Below, piece after piece: positions 45,537-57,650 of a stretch of DNA of 64,000 nucleotides; the first letter of the stretch is position 1; every line of letters begins with the position of its first letter. The notes beneath the pieces were generated by a model. The model made no database searches. It worked only from the letters and a program-made list of their open reading frames with translations, and was not told where the DNA came from. The translations under genes and the position numbers were made by a program. Source of the stretch: Anaeramoeba flamelloides (Eukaryota; Metamonada; Anaeramoebidae); NCBI GenBank assembly GCA_027625915.1, contig JANTQA010000051.1, positions 6,820,501 to 6,884,500 of the forward strand. Reading direction: 5' to 3'.

Positions 45537-48500
45537 ATGAGCAAATTAAGACGTGTAAACCGAACGAAAACACTTTTACACTGCGCGTTTTGCGATTGTG
45601 TCAGTGACAAACTTACCCTCAAGATCTATGCCTGTTTTTGTCAAGTCACGCATTGGAAGCCATACCTTTTTAACGAAGCGAGTCCTACCAGCTGTCAATT
45701 CGTCTGCGAATTTTCAAGAAGAGTTTAGTGTTAATTCGGCATATTATCGCCAAAAGTCAAAAACCAATAGCAAAAGTGTTGGGAGTGGGTTTGAGTATTT
45801 GAAAAAGCCTTTAGGGTTTAGTTTACAACAAGATCGGGCAACCTATGGGAAAAGATCAAAAACAGTTACGATTGCAAAAGCAGAGATCGAGACTACGGAA
45901 TTTATAGGCATCAACCAGCCTATTTTAAAAATGCTTCGGTTTGATTTGAAAAACGAGAAAAAGCACAAAATTACGCCTTTTCTAATTTTTGCGATCCAAA
46001 TTTCTGTAAAAATAACATCAAAGTCAATTCCAATTCTTCTTCACACAGCTATTCAATCTGAATTAAACCAATTTTTTCAGAAAAACAAAAAAGAAAAAGA
46101 AAATGAAAGCGAAAACGACAACAACAACAACAACAACCAAAAGAAAAAGAAAAAACAAAATAAAAATTCAAAGGAAAAGGTTTATAAAAATGAGAAAATA
46201 AGTAAGGGTAACCAACCAAAAGAATTAGAACAAATCTTATTTGAACAACAAAACAATTTCACACATAGCGAAGAACTGACTGAATATACTGAATCTGTAT
46301 CCTCATTTGGATCTGATATTACTTTTTTATCTGATCTGTCTTCCAAATCAACAACAACTCAGTTTTCCAAAAAAGGAAAAATAATGAAAAAAAAGAAATA
46401 TGCGAAGAATAATAGTGATAATTCGAAAAATAATGTTTACAATTTACTTAATAAGCAAAATGAAAAAAAGAGAGTTAGTCATTTAGGCATTGCCATTCAA
46501 AAAAAAAAATATAATAATCCAAAAGAAAAGGGCAATTATGGGGATTAAAAATGCAAAAAAGCAAATGAAATTATTCAAACAACAACAGAAAAACAGTTAT
46601 TTTTTGCTTTCGTCTCGTGAAAAAGAGTTATATAATTTAAAAGTGAAATTATCTAAAAATCAATACATTGCAAACAATTTAAGATCAAAATTCGAAGAAA
46701 TGAAGTTAAATAAAGATCAAATTGAAGATGGGAATGAAATTAAAAACTATATTAATCAATTACAAAAAATGAATCAAAATGTTAACAATCAATAAAGCGA
46801 TACTGGTAATAAAAAAAATAATAGTAATAAATACAATAAAAATAATAACAAATACAATAAAATGAAAAATAATACTAAACACAAAAATAAAAACGAAAAC
46901 GAAAATAAAAACGAAAACAAATACAAAAACAAAAACAAAAAGATAGAGAAAAAGTTCAAAAAAAAGGAAAAGAAAAAAGATAGAGACAAAGAAGAAGGCA
47001 TCGGAAGGATTTCAAAAATTAAAGAATTGAAAAATGGAATTCAATACAAAAAAATGTTATTAATGAAAAAAAGGGCACAATTAAAAGAAATTAATTATAA
47101 AAATAATCAATCAAAAGCAAAACAAAAGAAAAGCAAACAAAAAATAAAAAAATTAAAACAATTAATTAATAAGAATAAAGAAAAAAAAAATATTTTGGAG
47201 AAGAAAATAATTAAACATAATAAAAAAAAAAAACAATTTAATAGATTAAAAAAAAATGAAAAAAAAATTGGAGTGTCTCAAATGCAAACTGGAATTAAAA
47301 AAAGAGATGACAAAATGAGAAATGAAAAAATTGAGCAAATATCAATATTAAAACTTTCCTTAAAACCAAAAAAACAAGAATTAGTCTCTCTCAGAAAAGA
47401 AAAAAAAAAAATAATAAACTACTTTCGAAAAATAAGGACCCAATTTTTCAAATTATACTCACTAAACTAATTATATGAGGAACCCTGTAAATAATCATCA
47501 ATAAACTAGAAGTTGATGGATAATCATCAGAAGATTAAATACTAACAAGGTGTCTTCTTTAAAAATTTTTTATACGTTGAAAAAAAATCTATTTCATTTT
47601 TTTGTACAAAAATTTGGCTAAAAAAATCATCCAAAATTTTACAACATCTGGATATTATCGAATTTTTTTTTCGGTTGTAAGAGTAATTTGATTGAGAATT
47701 AAATTGAAATTTTTCATCATGTAAAAATATTAAATGTAAATCAGTGAAGAAAAATTAACATCTGAAACTATTTGATTGAAGAAACTAACAAAAAAAAAAA
47801 ATCAAATTGTCATCTGATTGTTTGAAAATTTTTTTTTATTTTCTTCCAATTTTTCAGTCAAAAGTTTGGTTAGTAAATTATGAAGTAGAAAATTTTATTT
47901 AAATTACATCATTAATCAACTGGCCAACATCATATTGAAATCCAATGATTCTAGAACGAGATCTCGAAATTTGGGCCCCTATTTTTTGAATTTAGTTTAC
48001 TAAAGAATCAAAATAATGAAAATTTATTAAAAAAATTCAAGATAGAATTAAAAAAAACTAAAAAAAAAATAAATAAAATAAAAGTGAATCATAAAAAATA
48101 TCTTCAAACCAAAAGAAGAGAAATCGAAGAATTGCAAACAAAATATCTTCAAGGATTAATAGCCGAGAATAAAACAAGAATTTTTGAATTAAAAAAAAAA
48201 CTTTTAATAAGTAAACATAAATTTAAATTACAACAAAGTGAATATGAGTGGATTTTACAAAAAAGATCCAAATTAGAAAGTTTTGAGTTAAACCCTCAAA
48301 AAAAAAACAATTTAACAAAAAAAAATAAAATTAAATTACAAAAAAAAAAAAAAAAAAACAAAAACAAAAAAAAAAATGAAAACGAAAATAAAAACAAAAA
48401 CAAAAACGGATACAAAAATAAAAACGAAAAAGAAAACGAAAACGAAAACGAATATGAAAACGAATATGAAAAAGAAAATGAAAATTGGAAGATGAACGGA

Positions 48501-50013
48501 TTTAAAAAAGATATAGAAATGAGTAAAGAATTAGAAATTATGAGTAAAAAAAAAAAAAAGGGAACAGAATGGAATTTAAAGACTGAAACTGAGATTGAAA
48601 TTATTAAAGAGCAAAAAAAAAAATTAAAAGAATGCAAATTTGAAACAAGTAATTTATATAACAGATTACAAATGATTCAAAATATTGAGAAAGAAAAATG
48701 GTTAATTGAAAGACTATTTTTTTATTCAGATGAAAAAGTTTCTGGTATTTATCCAATTCCTGCAGTTATTTTAATTTCATTTTTAATTAGTTCAAATAGT
48801 TTTGATTTTGGCTGTGAAAAGGTTTTAAAAGCATATATTGACTCTTTAAATTTATTATTATTCATTAACCGAAATAATTTAAAAAAAAACAATTTGGTTA
48901 ATGTCAAATATTTTTTGGTCAATTCGATTTTTATTATACGAAATGAAGAATTTCCCTGAAGAATATTATTTAAAAAGGGTATTTAATAGCAGGTTCAAGC
49001 ATGAAATTAAAGTTAAAGATTTCAATAATAATAATAAGAATGGTGATTATGATGATGATAATAAATATCAATATTATGATATTTATAAAAAAAAAGTAAA
49101 AAAATCAAGATCAGATATGAAATCAAAATCTACAACAAAGGGTTTTTATATTAATTTTGATACTTTAATGAACTGTAATGACGAAAATGAATTGGAAGGA
49201 GATGAATTTTTTTTTGAAGATCAGGTTCCCTTAATAATTCTTTTATTTGAAAATCTATGTGAATTGTTAGATCAAGTGTATTTTAAAACCATTTATATCA
49301 TTAATGATCAATTACAACCAAAATTTCGACAATTATTTTTAAAATGCTATCCACCCGAAAGCAAAAAATTTAAAAAAACTTTAAAATATTGTACAAAATC
49401 GGTTATTAACCAATTAAAATTAATAATAGATTATTATCAATTGGTAAAATTACCGAATATTATTTGTCAGGGGTTTATTACTAAAGCATTTTTATCAATT
49501 AATACAACCCTCTTTAATTATTTATTAAGGAGGGGCGACTTTTTAACCATCGGACATTCTGCAAAAATTAAAGAATAATTATCAAAAATTGAAAAATGGG
49601 TCATTAAAACACCATTCACAAAATCAAAAAATGAATTAAATGAATTGCAAAACTTGATTGATTTAATTTTGATGAATAAAGTTATTTTAAAAGATCAAGA
49701 AAATGATTATTTCTTGTGTACCAATATTTTAAATTCAATTTCGTTTTTCCAAATTTATCATATATTATCTAATTTTACACCAGACGAATTTGATTCTACA
49801 GAGATTAAACAAAATGAACTTGACAAGTTATTGAAATTTGCTCAGAATAAATTTCCCAAAAAAATTTTTATTGAGTGAATAGAATTGGATTATACTGTAA
49901 TATATTCTTTAGAAATTAATTTTTCAAATTATCCTTGTCAAAATTGGTCAAAGATCACTTTTCCTTCTCGACTCCAAAAAGATATTACATTACATTTATT
50001 TTCCAAATATTAA
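45537..50013 (+). pseudogene. Coiled-coil/Dilute (DIL)-domain gene, interrupted
   Basis: Long colinear coding blocks on the + strand, in several frames: 45598-46548, 46490-46795 and 46862-47470, 48001-48900, 48901-49578, 49645-50013. The N-terminal part is mixed sequence. The middle is Lys/Glu/Asn-rich coiled coil. The end is a Dilute domain: FWSIRFLLYEMKN, then LPNIICQGFITKAFLSINTT, then LFNYLLRRGDFLTIGHSAKI, then LSKIEKWV. DIL domains are the cargo-binding tails of myosin V and occur in other scaffold proteins. Breaks: a frame change near the start, one at the A-run near 46500, in-frame TAA at 46793 and 49576, TGA at 49876, a frame change at the A-run near 48880, and a transposon at 47465-47997. 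The two A-run shifts could be assembly errors; the stops and the insertion are harder to explain so. It may be a recently dead gene or a duplicate of a live one. Confidence 0.7.
47465..47997. mobile_element. TA-target TIR element inside the Dilute gene
   Basis: 533 bp flanked by TA at 47463-47464 and 47998-47999. Ends are AACTAATTATATGAGGAACC and, inverted, AACTAAATTCAAAAAATAGG, the start resembling the AACTAGATTCC ends of 50562-51090. Leaving out the element and one TA puts the coding frames before and after in register (TCA CTA then CTA AAG AAT), which fixes the boundaries. TA duplication suggests the Tc1/mariner superfamily. No transposase inside. Confidence 0.7.
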
Positions 50014-50561
50014 TTATACCTTTTTATAATTTATTTTTTTTGAACTTTTTAAATTCATATATATTTTTTATTAAAAGTATAATCAAATTCATTTATTTTG
50101 AAAAAACTATTATGAGAAAATAGTTTTTTTTTTTTTTTTTTAGTTTTTGTTATTTTTATATTAACTGAATAAAATGATATGTATAGTTTTACATTTTTTT
50201 TTTGTTACTGGATTTTTGTTTTTGATTGAATTTTCTTTTTTTTTCCTTGTATTAAACTTGTTTACTAAAATTATAAATTAATTTAAAATGTAAAATCTTT
50301 TTCAATTAAAGTGGCAGAGTTTCAAGGAAGAAATAGAACAAATCTATGAGTTTAATTCAAGATTCTTCTCAAAATAAATTTTTAATTTTTTGAGACAGAT
50401 TATTTTTTTGAATTTAGTAAATTTTTATATTTTAGGTTTTTATTTTGAATATTTAATTTTTTTTTTTAATGACAAGTAAATTTAATATGAAATAATGTTC
50501 AAAACTCCTAATTAACTATAAGAAAATTGATGTGATGAAATTTATTCTAAAAATGAATATA
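50014..50561. other. Intergenic spacer
   Basis: T-rich 3' flank of the Dilute locus; nothing coding. Confidence 0.4.
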
Positions 50562-51090
50562 AACTAGATTCCAAAAATTTGGACACAGTTTAAACAGTGG
50601 AAAGAACATCATTACTGCACTTTTAATTCAAATTGGAAAGAATTTTGATTTTACAAACAATTTCATTTTTTGTCTTTTTTGTTTTGTTTTCATTTCCTTT
50701 TTTGCAAGTTACGAAATCTGTTTCGTTAGATCTAACATTTTTTTTCAAGGGTTGATAGAGGGTTAGTGTTGAGTTTGTTAAATTGGAAAATCACATACAA
50801 TTGGTAGATGGTATCTTATCATTTGATCGATCAACAATTGTTGGTGAAATTTCAACAAATTTATCAATACATTTTTTGTTCAGCTCGTTTCATTATTTTG
50901 GACACACCAGTTTTTAGTTTTTGAGTTTTATATTTTTTTCTTTTATTTGGGTTTTAATGATTACTGGTTAAAACATTAATACTGGGTTACTTAAATGTGG
51001 TTTTATATTAGGTTTGGAAAAATACAATAAATTGGGTTTTATTTTGCCTATTTTTGATTTTGGGTGTGTCCAAATTTTTGGAACGGGGTT
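50562..51090. mobile_element. TA-flanked TIR element, family A copy 1 (Tc1/mariner-like MITE)
   Basis: 529 bp between TA dinucleotides at 50560-50561 and 51091-51092. Ends: AACTAGATTCCAAAAATTTG (then GACAC) and, inverted, AACCCCGTTCCAAAAATTTG (then GACAC). The inside is T-rich and non-coding, with TTTGATCGATCAACAATTG. Copy 2 is at 55887-57650. Confidence 0.8.
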
Positions 51091-51099
51091 TATTTCATA

Positions 51100-51459
51100 T
51101 TAAAAAATCTTATTGAGAATTATTTTTAATAAAAATAATTCAGAAATTTTGAGAATTTTGCACGAGACCTCAAATGAAAGATTTTTTTCAAATTTTTTTT
51201 TGAAGTTTTTTTTTTTAAAATTTATGGTTTGTTCAGGTATTTCTTTTATGATTATTAATTCTAATCCGAAGTTTATTATTTCCAAAAAAAGATCTGTTAA
51301 TTGATTCTTAAATATAATTAATTTTTCATTTTTTACTGGCGTTTGCTGAACAAAAGGGGGTTTATTTGTATAAATTAGATCAATTATTTTTAAATGAAGA
51401 AAATTGGAAACAATACAATTTAGATATAAAATGATAGCTTGATTATCTTTAATGAGCAA
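51100..51459 (-). CDS. Unidentified coding-like fragment, probably a gene relic
   Basis: 120 codons open on the - strand, with protein-like sequence: LIKDNQAIILYLNCIVSNFL, then DLIYTNKPPFVQQTPVKN, then LTDLFLEIINFGLELIII, then a basic tail and LLKIILNKIF. There is no ATG; the first codon listed is TTG and a stop precedes it in frame. It may be the last exon of a gene with acceptor GTACAAG near 51470, or a decayed piece. It abuts the family A transposon. Family not recognised. Confidence 0.3.
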   Translation of the reverse strand: MLIKDNQAIILYLNCIVSNFLHLKIIDLIYTNKPPFVQQTPVKNEKLIIFKNQLTDLFLEIINFGLELIIIKEIPEQTINFKKKNFKKKFEKNLSFEVSCKILKISELFLLKIILNKIF

Positions 51460-51936
51460 TTAGATGACTTGTACAAAAAAAAAATGAATAAATTTAAGCT
51501 TCTAGTCATTAGAATGAAAAAAAAAATTGAAAATTAAAAAAAAAAAATGAAATATTTAAGAGAACACTTAAAACCAAGAAAATAACAAATCAATTTGCGA
51601 CATTTTGTTAACTTCAAAAAAATAGAATGAAAAAACCTGGAGTTTTTACGAAAAATACCAAAGAGTTATACTTTTGTTCAAAATTAAATTGTTGTGAATT
51701 ATTGTTGTGAATTCAACAAGTGTTGATTTCGAAATATTCCTCATTGGGACTTTTTTTGAAATGTACGAGATTTACTTTTATTTTATTCATTTTTAAGACT
51801 ATTTAATGTAAAATTATTATATAAAGATAGTTACAATACTATTATGGAATCAAATATAGAAGATTTAAGAACCCGTCACAAATTGGATTAGATTAATATA
51901 AAATAGTTTTGTTGTAAAAGAAAATAGTTTTTTTTG
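51460..51936. other. Spacer with repeat fragment
   Basis: 51690-51770 echoes 8590-8660 (TTGTGAATTATTGTTGTGAA, then GACTTTTTTTGAAAT). No gene. Confidence 0.35.
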
Positions 51937-52136
51937 TACAGCTAGTTCGACTTTTAAGGCACAATCTTTCAATGAAATTTTAGATACAATAAAAATCTCG
52001 AATTAAGGTACAAAATTCATATTCTAGTAAAATAATTTGTTAAAAAAAAACTTTCAAATTTTGTACCTTAATTAGAGATTTTTTTATACCTTAAATTTCG
52101 TTGAAATTTTGTTCATTAAATTTGAAACTGATTGTA
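51937..52136. mobile_element. 200-bp foldback MITE, copy 2
   Basis: Starts TACAGCTAGTTCGACTTTTA and ends GAAACTGATTGTA. Inner blocks AAGGCACAATCTTTCAA and TCTCGAATTAAGGTACAAA recur inverted in the right half. Same length and order as 14890-15089. Confidence 0.7.
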
Positions 52137-52829
52137 AATTGAATAAATAGAAGACTTTTAAAACTAAAAAATAGAAAGGAATTGTTTTTTTATTTTTGAT
52201 AAAACTATGATTTTTTTGAAATATTTGTTAGAAGAAATTTTATTGAAATAAAAAATGTATTTTCTTTAGAAAAACTTTATGGTTTAAGAAAAAATATCAA
52301 AACAATAAATCAGTTAAATTTTTTATAAAAATACATTTTGAGAAAATAGGATCAAAAAAAAAAAATATGAAGATTAAGATTTTATTTTATTAAAAAAAAA
52401 TTGAAGTTTTTTTTTTATTGTAATAATAATTCTAGAGAAGAAATAATAAATTTTAATTAAAAAATGAAAGATTAGAAAGTATTTACAAAGTACTGTTTTG
52501 ATGGTGAAAAAAAAATAAAACTGTTGAATAATCTTAATTAATAACACTTATGCAATTATATTTTCAATTATATTTTTAAATGTGTAGAATACCCCTGTTT
52601 TTAAAATCAGAAAATTTTAATTTGGATTATTTCTAAAAAAAGATTAAAGAATTGATGTTTCGAATTGGATTTAAAATCTAAAAAATTAAAAATAATATTA
52701 AAAATATGTAATTTTTTATCACAATTAATCTTTAAAATTAGTTTCAATATGAATAATATAATTTTAGTTCACAATGAGCTCTTGATAAATACATTAAAAA
52801 TATAAAATAAGTAAAATATCTTTAAAAAA
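52137..52829. other. Gene-free, AT-rich
   Basis: No coding signal and no clear repeat structure. Confidence 0.35.
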
Positions 52830-54016
52830 TATTATAGAAAGACAGATCACCTGGATATTAAGAGACCTAATTTATCACATTTGGAATTAAGATTAATCGA
52901 TCATTTATATTAAGAAAATATTAAGTATCTTGTCAAAACACATTCAAATACATTTTTATAATGTTAAGGTCAATATTAGAAAATGATCAAAAATAAGTGG
53001 ATAAAATATTAATTAATTCAAGAGCATGTAATGAATCCAAATACAAAAAAAACTTTAAAACCAAAAAAATTATCAGAAATTGAATATTTAGGAAATTTTT
53101 TAGATAAAGAAAATCATTAATTAAAAAACTTCAAAAAAGTAAAAGAGAACTTTTAAAAAATAACACTTATTTTAAAAAACAAAAATTATTTTGTTTTTTT
53201 CATGAAAAAAATTTATCGAAGGGGTAAAATTATAAATGTGAAAATTTTTATACATTTTTCGGATATTATATTGATTAATAGATTTTAATTTGACTCAAAA
53301 AGTTATTGACTCTATTGAAATTTGAATTATAGAAAAAAGTAACCACTTTATATTATTTTTCTATATTTTTTTTACAAAGGGGTTTTATTTTTCTGGGAAG
53401 AATAGTTACAAAGTAAAAATATTAAATGGTTAATTCCTAATACGGAAATATTGAAACATGAAATTATTGGAACCTTGAAAACAAAAATGAAAAAGTGAAG
53501 AAAAAAAATAATCAAGGGTTTAAAGTAATTTGGATGAAATCGAAAAAAGAATTACAGTAATGAAACAACAAACCCCTAAATGAACTTACATGATCAATTA
53601 TCAAATGAAATATTGTAGCTGTGGGGTTTTAGAAGTTCTTAATTAGGGATAATTTTTTTATTGATTTTTTACCTATTTTTTCATATATACCTGTTTAAAA
53701 ATTTCTTTTTTTTTCTTTTTTCAAATTTCTGGTTAATTTTTTTTGTCTTATTTTTTTCCATAAAGAGCATTTGTGTTTGTTCACCCTTTTACAACCGTGG
53801 AATCTAAACTATTTTTCATAAATTTTGACTCACTTTATAATGTTAATGGAAGTTGTTTTGAAAGGTTTATTCCAGTATTCTTTACAAAGAATATTTTCAA
53901 ATTTTTGGATCAAAATCATTTTTTCTAATTTTTCAAATTTTAGTTTTGCTTTTTCAAATTTTTTTTTTCTTTTGTTTTTCTTTTGTTTTGCTTTTTCAAA
54001 TTTTTGTTTTTCTTTT

Positions 54017-54081
<65 letters not shown>

Positions 54082-55050
54082 CTTTTTTTTTTTTGAAAAG
54101 ATCATGTGGAAAAAAAAAAAGATCTTCGAAAATACAAATAATCACTAAGAAAATTGAGACTATGTAATGTCTTTGTTAATGGATTTAATTATTCATAAAA
54201 AATCTTGTTGTTCAACTTTTTTTCAGTGAAAGTTCAGTAATAAAAAATGGGTAATGCTCATTTCAAAAATTGTGACTCACTTTTTTTTAGTTTTTGGTTT
54301 TATTTTTTTTAATTTTTAATATATCAGGCTTTTATAGATTTAGAATGACTTAAAAGAGAATTACAAATCATATTTAGTTATTAATTGTTTTTGAATACTA
54401 AAGGATATTTTTTTTTTTCAATTTATTATTTCAGGTGAGTAGCAATTTTTGAAAAAGAGTTTATATTATAATTAAATTTTAAAAAGTTAATTTAAGTAAA
54501 CGTGCATATAGAGTATAATTACAACTTCTTCAATAATAATAATAATAATTAACCAATTTTAAATAAATAATATACATTAAATTATCCAAAAATAATTTAT
54601 AAAACTAAATCAAAAATTGATCAAGGCCAAATTTCAATCTATAAAAGAAGATATAAACACAAAAAATATTGAAATTCTTTTTTTTTTTTTTTAATTGTTT
54701 ATGTCCACGATTGAATCATGATCTATTGCCCTTGTATGGAATCAGTTATTTAAGAACTTAGTTGTAGGTTTGAAATGTATTTATAATTAATGTTAGCCAG
54801 TAGAGCATAAATGTAATATCAAAATTCTTGGGTTTTGAAGACATTTCATACAAATTAATATATAGCCCAAAAAAAAAAGATGAAAATATTAATTGAGAAA
54901 TAGAAAACTTAAAAATATTAAATAAAAAATAAAAATAGTTTTAGACAAAATTTGTTGATAAATAGTTCTAGATGGAAAGGTCAAGAATATTTTAAAAAAA
55001 TATTAGCTAAGTTAAATATATAAATAAACAGTTATGTCTTACAGTGCCGT
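52830..55050 (+). mobile_element. Retroelement-like remnants, same family as 28869-30420
   Basis: 54590-55045 matches 29830-30140 (TTTATAAAACTAAATCAAAA, ATTTCAATCTATAAAA, AAAATATTAATTG, ATAAACAGT/ATAAACTGT). Farther left, coding-like pieces such as DIKRPNLSHLELRLIDHLY near 52870 and KWLIPNTEILKHEIIGTLK near 53430 could belong to the same or another element. Old, with many breaks. A T-run of 63 bases lies in the middle. Confidence 0.35.
54019..54094. repeat. Poly-T tract of 63 plus 12 bases
   Basis: Uninterrupted T from 54019 to 54081, one C, then T to 54094. The longest homopolymer in the window; it could be a poly-A tail of a retroposed sequence on the - strand. Its exact length in the assembly is uncertain. 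Confidence 0.9.
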
Positions 55051-55091
55051 AGACATTCTTGAGGTTTTTCTATTTTATTTATAAGTGTTCG

Positions 55092-55168
55092 AGGTTTTTT
55101 TTTACTTTTTGAAATAAACAGAAAATTTTAATAAATTTTCTGTTTATTTCAAAAAGTAAAAAAAACCT
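55092..55168. repeat. Near-perfect 77-bp palindrome
   Basis: 55092-55127 and 55133-55168 are inverted copies (AGGTTTTTTTTTACTTTTTG against CAAAAAGTAAAAAAAACCT) with a five-base loop. It lies in an older repeat whose CGAGGTTTTTT motif recurs at 55780 and 57900. Confidence 0.8.
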
Positions 55169-55886
55169 AATGAAAATCTATTTATTGTCAGAATAAAAAA
55201 AAACTCAAAAAAAGCTCAGGACAATTTTCCAAAATTCAAAATAAATCGAATGAAATCTAATCTTAGGTTCTTTATTTTTAAATTAAAGAAAATCTCTCTG
55301 TTGTTTTCTTTGGATTTTTGTTTTTGTTTCGAACATATATTGATTTCTTAAATTGAGAAAAAACCTAATGAAATAAAATATTTAAAATGGGCAGGCTCAA
55401 CTTCCATCTTAAAATTTTGAAATTTCAAAAATTCCTTAAACAGATATTCTTATTATTCTACTCAAAATAAAATAAAATTTTGTAGTTATGTCAAAAAATC
55501 ATTCAACTTGGTGTTTATTAAAGATATCGATAATTTTTTATGAGACAACCTATTCTATAAAGAAAATCCAATAATTTGGATTCAAGAATTACTCCAAATA
55601 AACAAAAATAATTAAAACGAAAGAATAATATCAAAAATATTATCCATGGTATAGACTCATTATTTAACTTATCATTAGTTAATGATAAATAAAATTTTAA
55701 TTCTTTTTTGAAATTTCTTAACAAAAAATTTAGAAATTAGGGGAGAGTCGATAAGTGTCATTAAGTTTCATAGAGTTCGAGGTTTTTTAATTGATCTGTT
55801 TATTCCTAAATTCAATAAATTTTACAGATAAAAGAGAAAAACTCAAGAAAACCTAAGGGTGGTTTTTTTTATTAGTTCGGAAATTA
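55169..55886. repeat. Old repeat hosting the nested transposons
   Basis: CGAGGTTTTTT and AAAACCTAA motifs recur in both orientations at 55040-55200, 55360-55390, 55775-55860 and 57690-57910. No coding content. It continues to the right of family A copy 2. Confidence 0.45.
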
Positions 55887-57650
55887 AACTAGATTCCAAA
55901 AATTTGGACACAGTATAAACAGTGGAAAGAACACCCTTACTGCGTCTTAAATTTAATTTGGAAAGAATTTTGATTTTACAAACTATTTCATTTTTTGTCT
56001 TTTTGTTTTGTTTTTATATCCTTTTTTGCAAGTTACGAAATCTGTTTCCTTGGATCTGAAATATTTTTTCGATGGTTGATAGGAAATTAGTGTTGGGTTT
56101 GTTAAATTGGAAAATAACATACAATTGATAGAAGGTATCTTAACATTTGATCGATCAACAATTGTTGGTGAAATTTCATCAAATTTACCAATACACTTTT
56201 TGTTCAGCTCGTTTCATTATTTTGAACACACAGATTTTCGTTTTTGAGTTTTATATTTTTTTCTTTTATTTGGGTTAAAATGATTACTTATTAAAACATT
56301 AGAGGTTTTGATGATAACATATATTATCCTGATATTAACAATAAAATCGTAATAGTATTAAAAAAATCGTGATTAGTCGAACACTATCGCGATATTCATA
56401 TTATCGCGAAAAAATGAAAAATTATTTTTTTGAAATCATCTTAAAAAAAATTGCTTGACTTTTACAAAGCATTGATACTTTTACAACACTTTCCCTTTAA
56501 TAATACCAGAAAGTGTTTGTAAGTGTTCTGAACTGTCTTCAAGTGTTTGAAAGTTTTGAAAGACAGAAAACTTTTATAAAGGGAATGAGTTTGGTTGTTG
56601 TAGAAAATAATTTTATTCTTTTCATTTTTTTTTTTTAACAAAATATAAAATCTCCTGTGAATTTTATGATCAAACTAATAATTACCCATTTCAACAATAC
56701 ACTTGAATATAAAGATCGATGTGTTTTCTTAAAATGGAGTTGTTACCTTCACAATTTGTAAATAGCCAAAAAGAATAAAGAATAATTTTCATTCTTTTTG
56801 GTGATCGATAAAACAAAAACCACTAAGCTCTAATTGTGTTTTCTGTCCAAAACAAAGATTCTCAACGAAGAAAAAGAAGAAGAAGACAAGTATTGTATAA
56901 AAAATTTTAATAATTGGTGATCATCTAGCAAGGATGTTGTGAAATCTTTTGAAGAGTTATCCAACTCCTTTTAGCTTGCTGAGAACAAATGAAAATATTG
57001 TAACCCAAGATCACATTCTTTAAAGAACAAATAAAGGGTTGGTTGTTTTAGAAGGTCTTTTATTCAACCCAATTTACAACACCACGATTAACTGAAAAAA
57101 TATTTATTTCTCTTTAGTTCATATTGTTGTTGATCTTAAATGATCGATAGGTTTGTCAACCAAATAAAATGAATACACAATAAAACTCTTTGATCTGATC
57201 TTTGATTGGATCAAGTATCTTTTTTGTTGTTTTTTCAAAGAATAACTTTTTTTCACCTGATCTGGTTTTTGATCAAAAAAAATTTTTTTTTAAAAATATT
57301 TCTCAATTAACCCAAAAACCCATCAACTATTATATCGCGATTACTTTTTAATCGCGATATTTTGGCATTTATTACGATTTTTTAATAATTATCGCGATTT
57401 TATAGAATATCGCGATTTGTTATATTATCGCGATAATATTGATATCGCGATTTTCTGATATATCGCGATTTGATTGAAATTATTGCGATTTTTGTAACTT
57501 TATCGTGAATTAAGCATGTTATCATCAAAACCTCTATTAATACTGGGTTCCTTAAATGTTGTTTTTATATTAGGTTTGAAAAAATACAACAAATTGGGTT
57601 TTTTTGCCTATTTTTGATTTTGGGTGGGTCCAAATTTTTGGAAGAAGGTT
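55887..57650. mobile_element. Family A copy 2, itself interrupted
   Basis: TA at 55885-55886 and 57651-57652. The left part 55887-56300 and right part 57536-57650 together match 50562-51090 almost end to end; the family D element sits between them. The same AACTAGATTCC end is seen at the left; the right end is slightly altered (TTGGAAGAAGGTT). Confidence 0.8.
56301..57535. mobile_element. Family D element copy 2, with TCGCGA terminal arrays
   Basis: 1,235 bp with perfect ends AGAGGTTTTGATGATAACA and its complement, flanked by ATT on both sides (56298-56300, 57536-57538), so a 3-bp target duplication. Near the left end are two TCGCGA sites and in the last 210 bp seven more, mostly within ATATCGCGATT. 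Such subterminal arrays usually bind transposase. No transposase frame inside, so non-autonomous. Superfamily not certain; a 3-bp duplication would suit PIF/Harbinger, though its usual target is TWA. Confidence 0.75.

Noticed and set aside
45537-50013. Reassigned stop codons (TAA as Gln) to explain the in-frame stops
   Set aside because: The RalGAP, Cgi121, calmodulin-like and PH-like genes use CAA for Gln throughout and end at TAA where their families end. The stops here occur with frame changes and an insertion, so decay is simpler.
53825-54167. Poly-Phe and poly-Lys frames
   Set aside because: Produced by the 63-base T-run.
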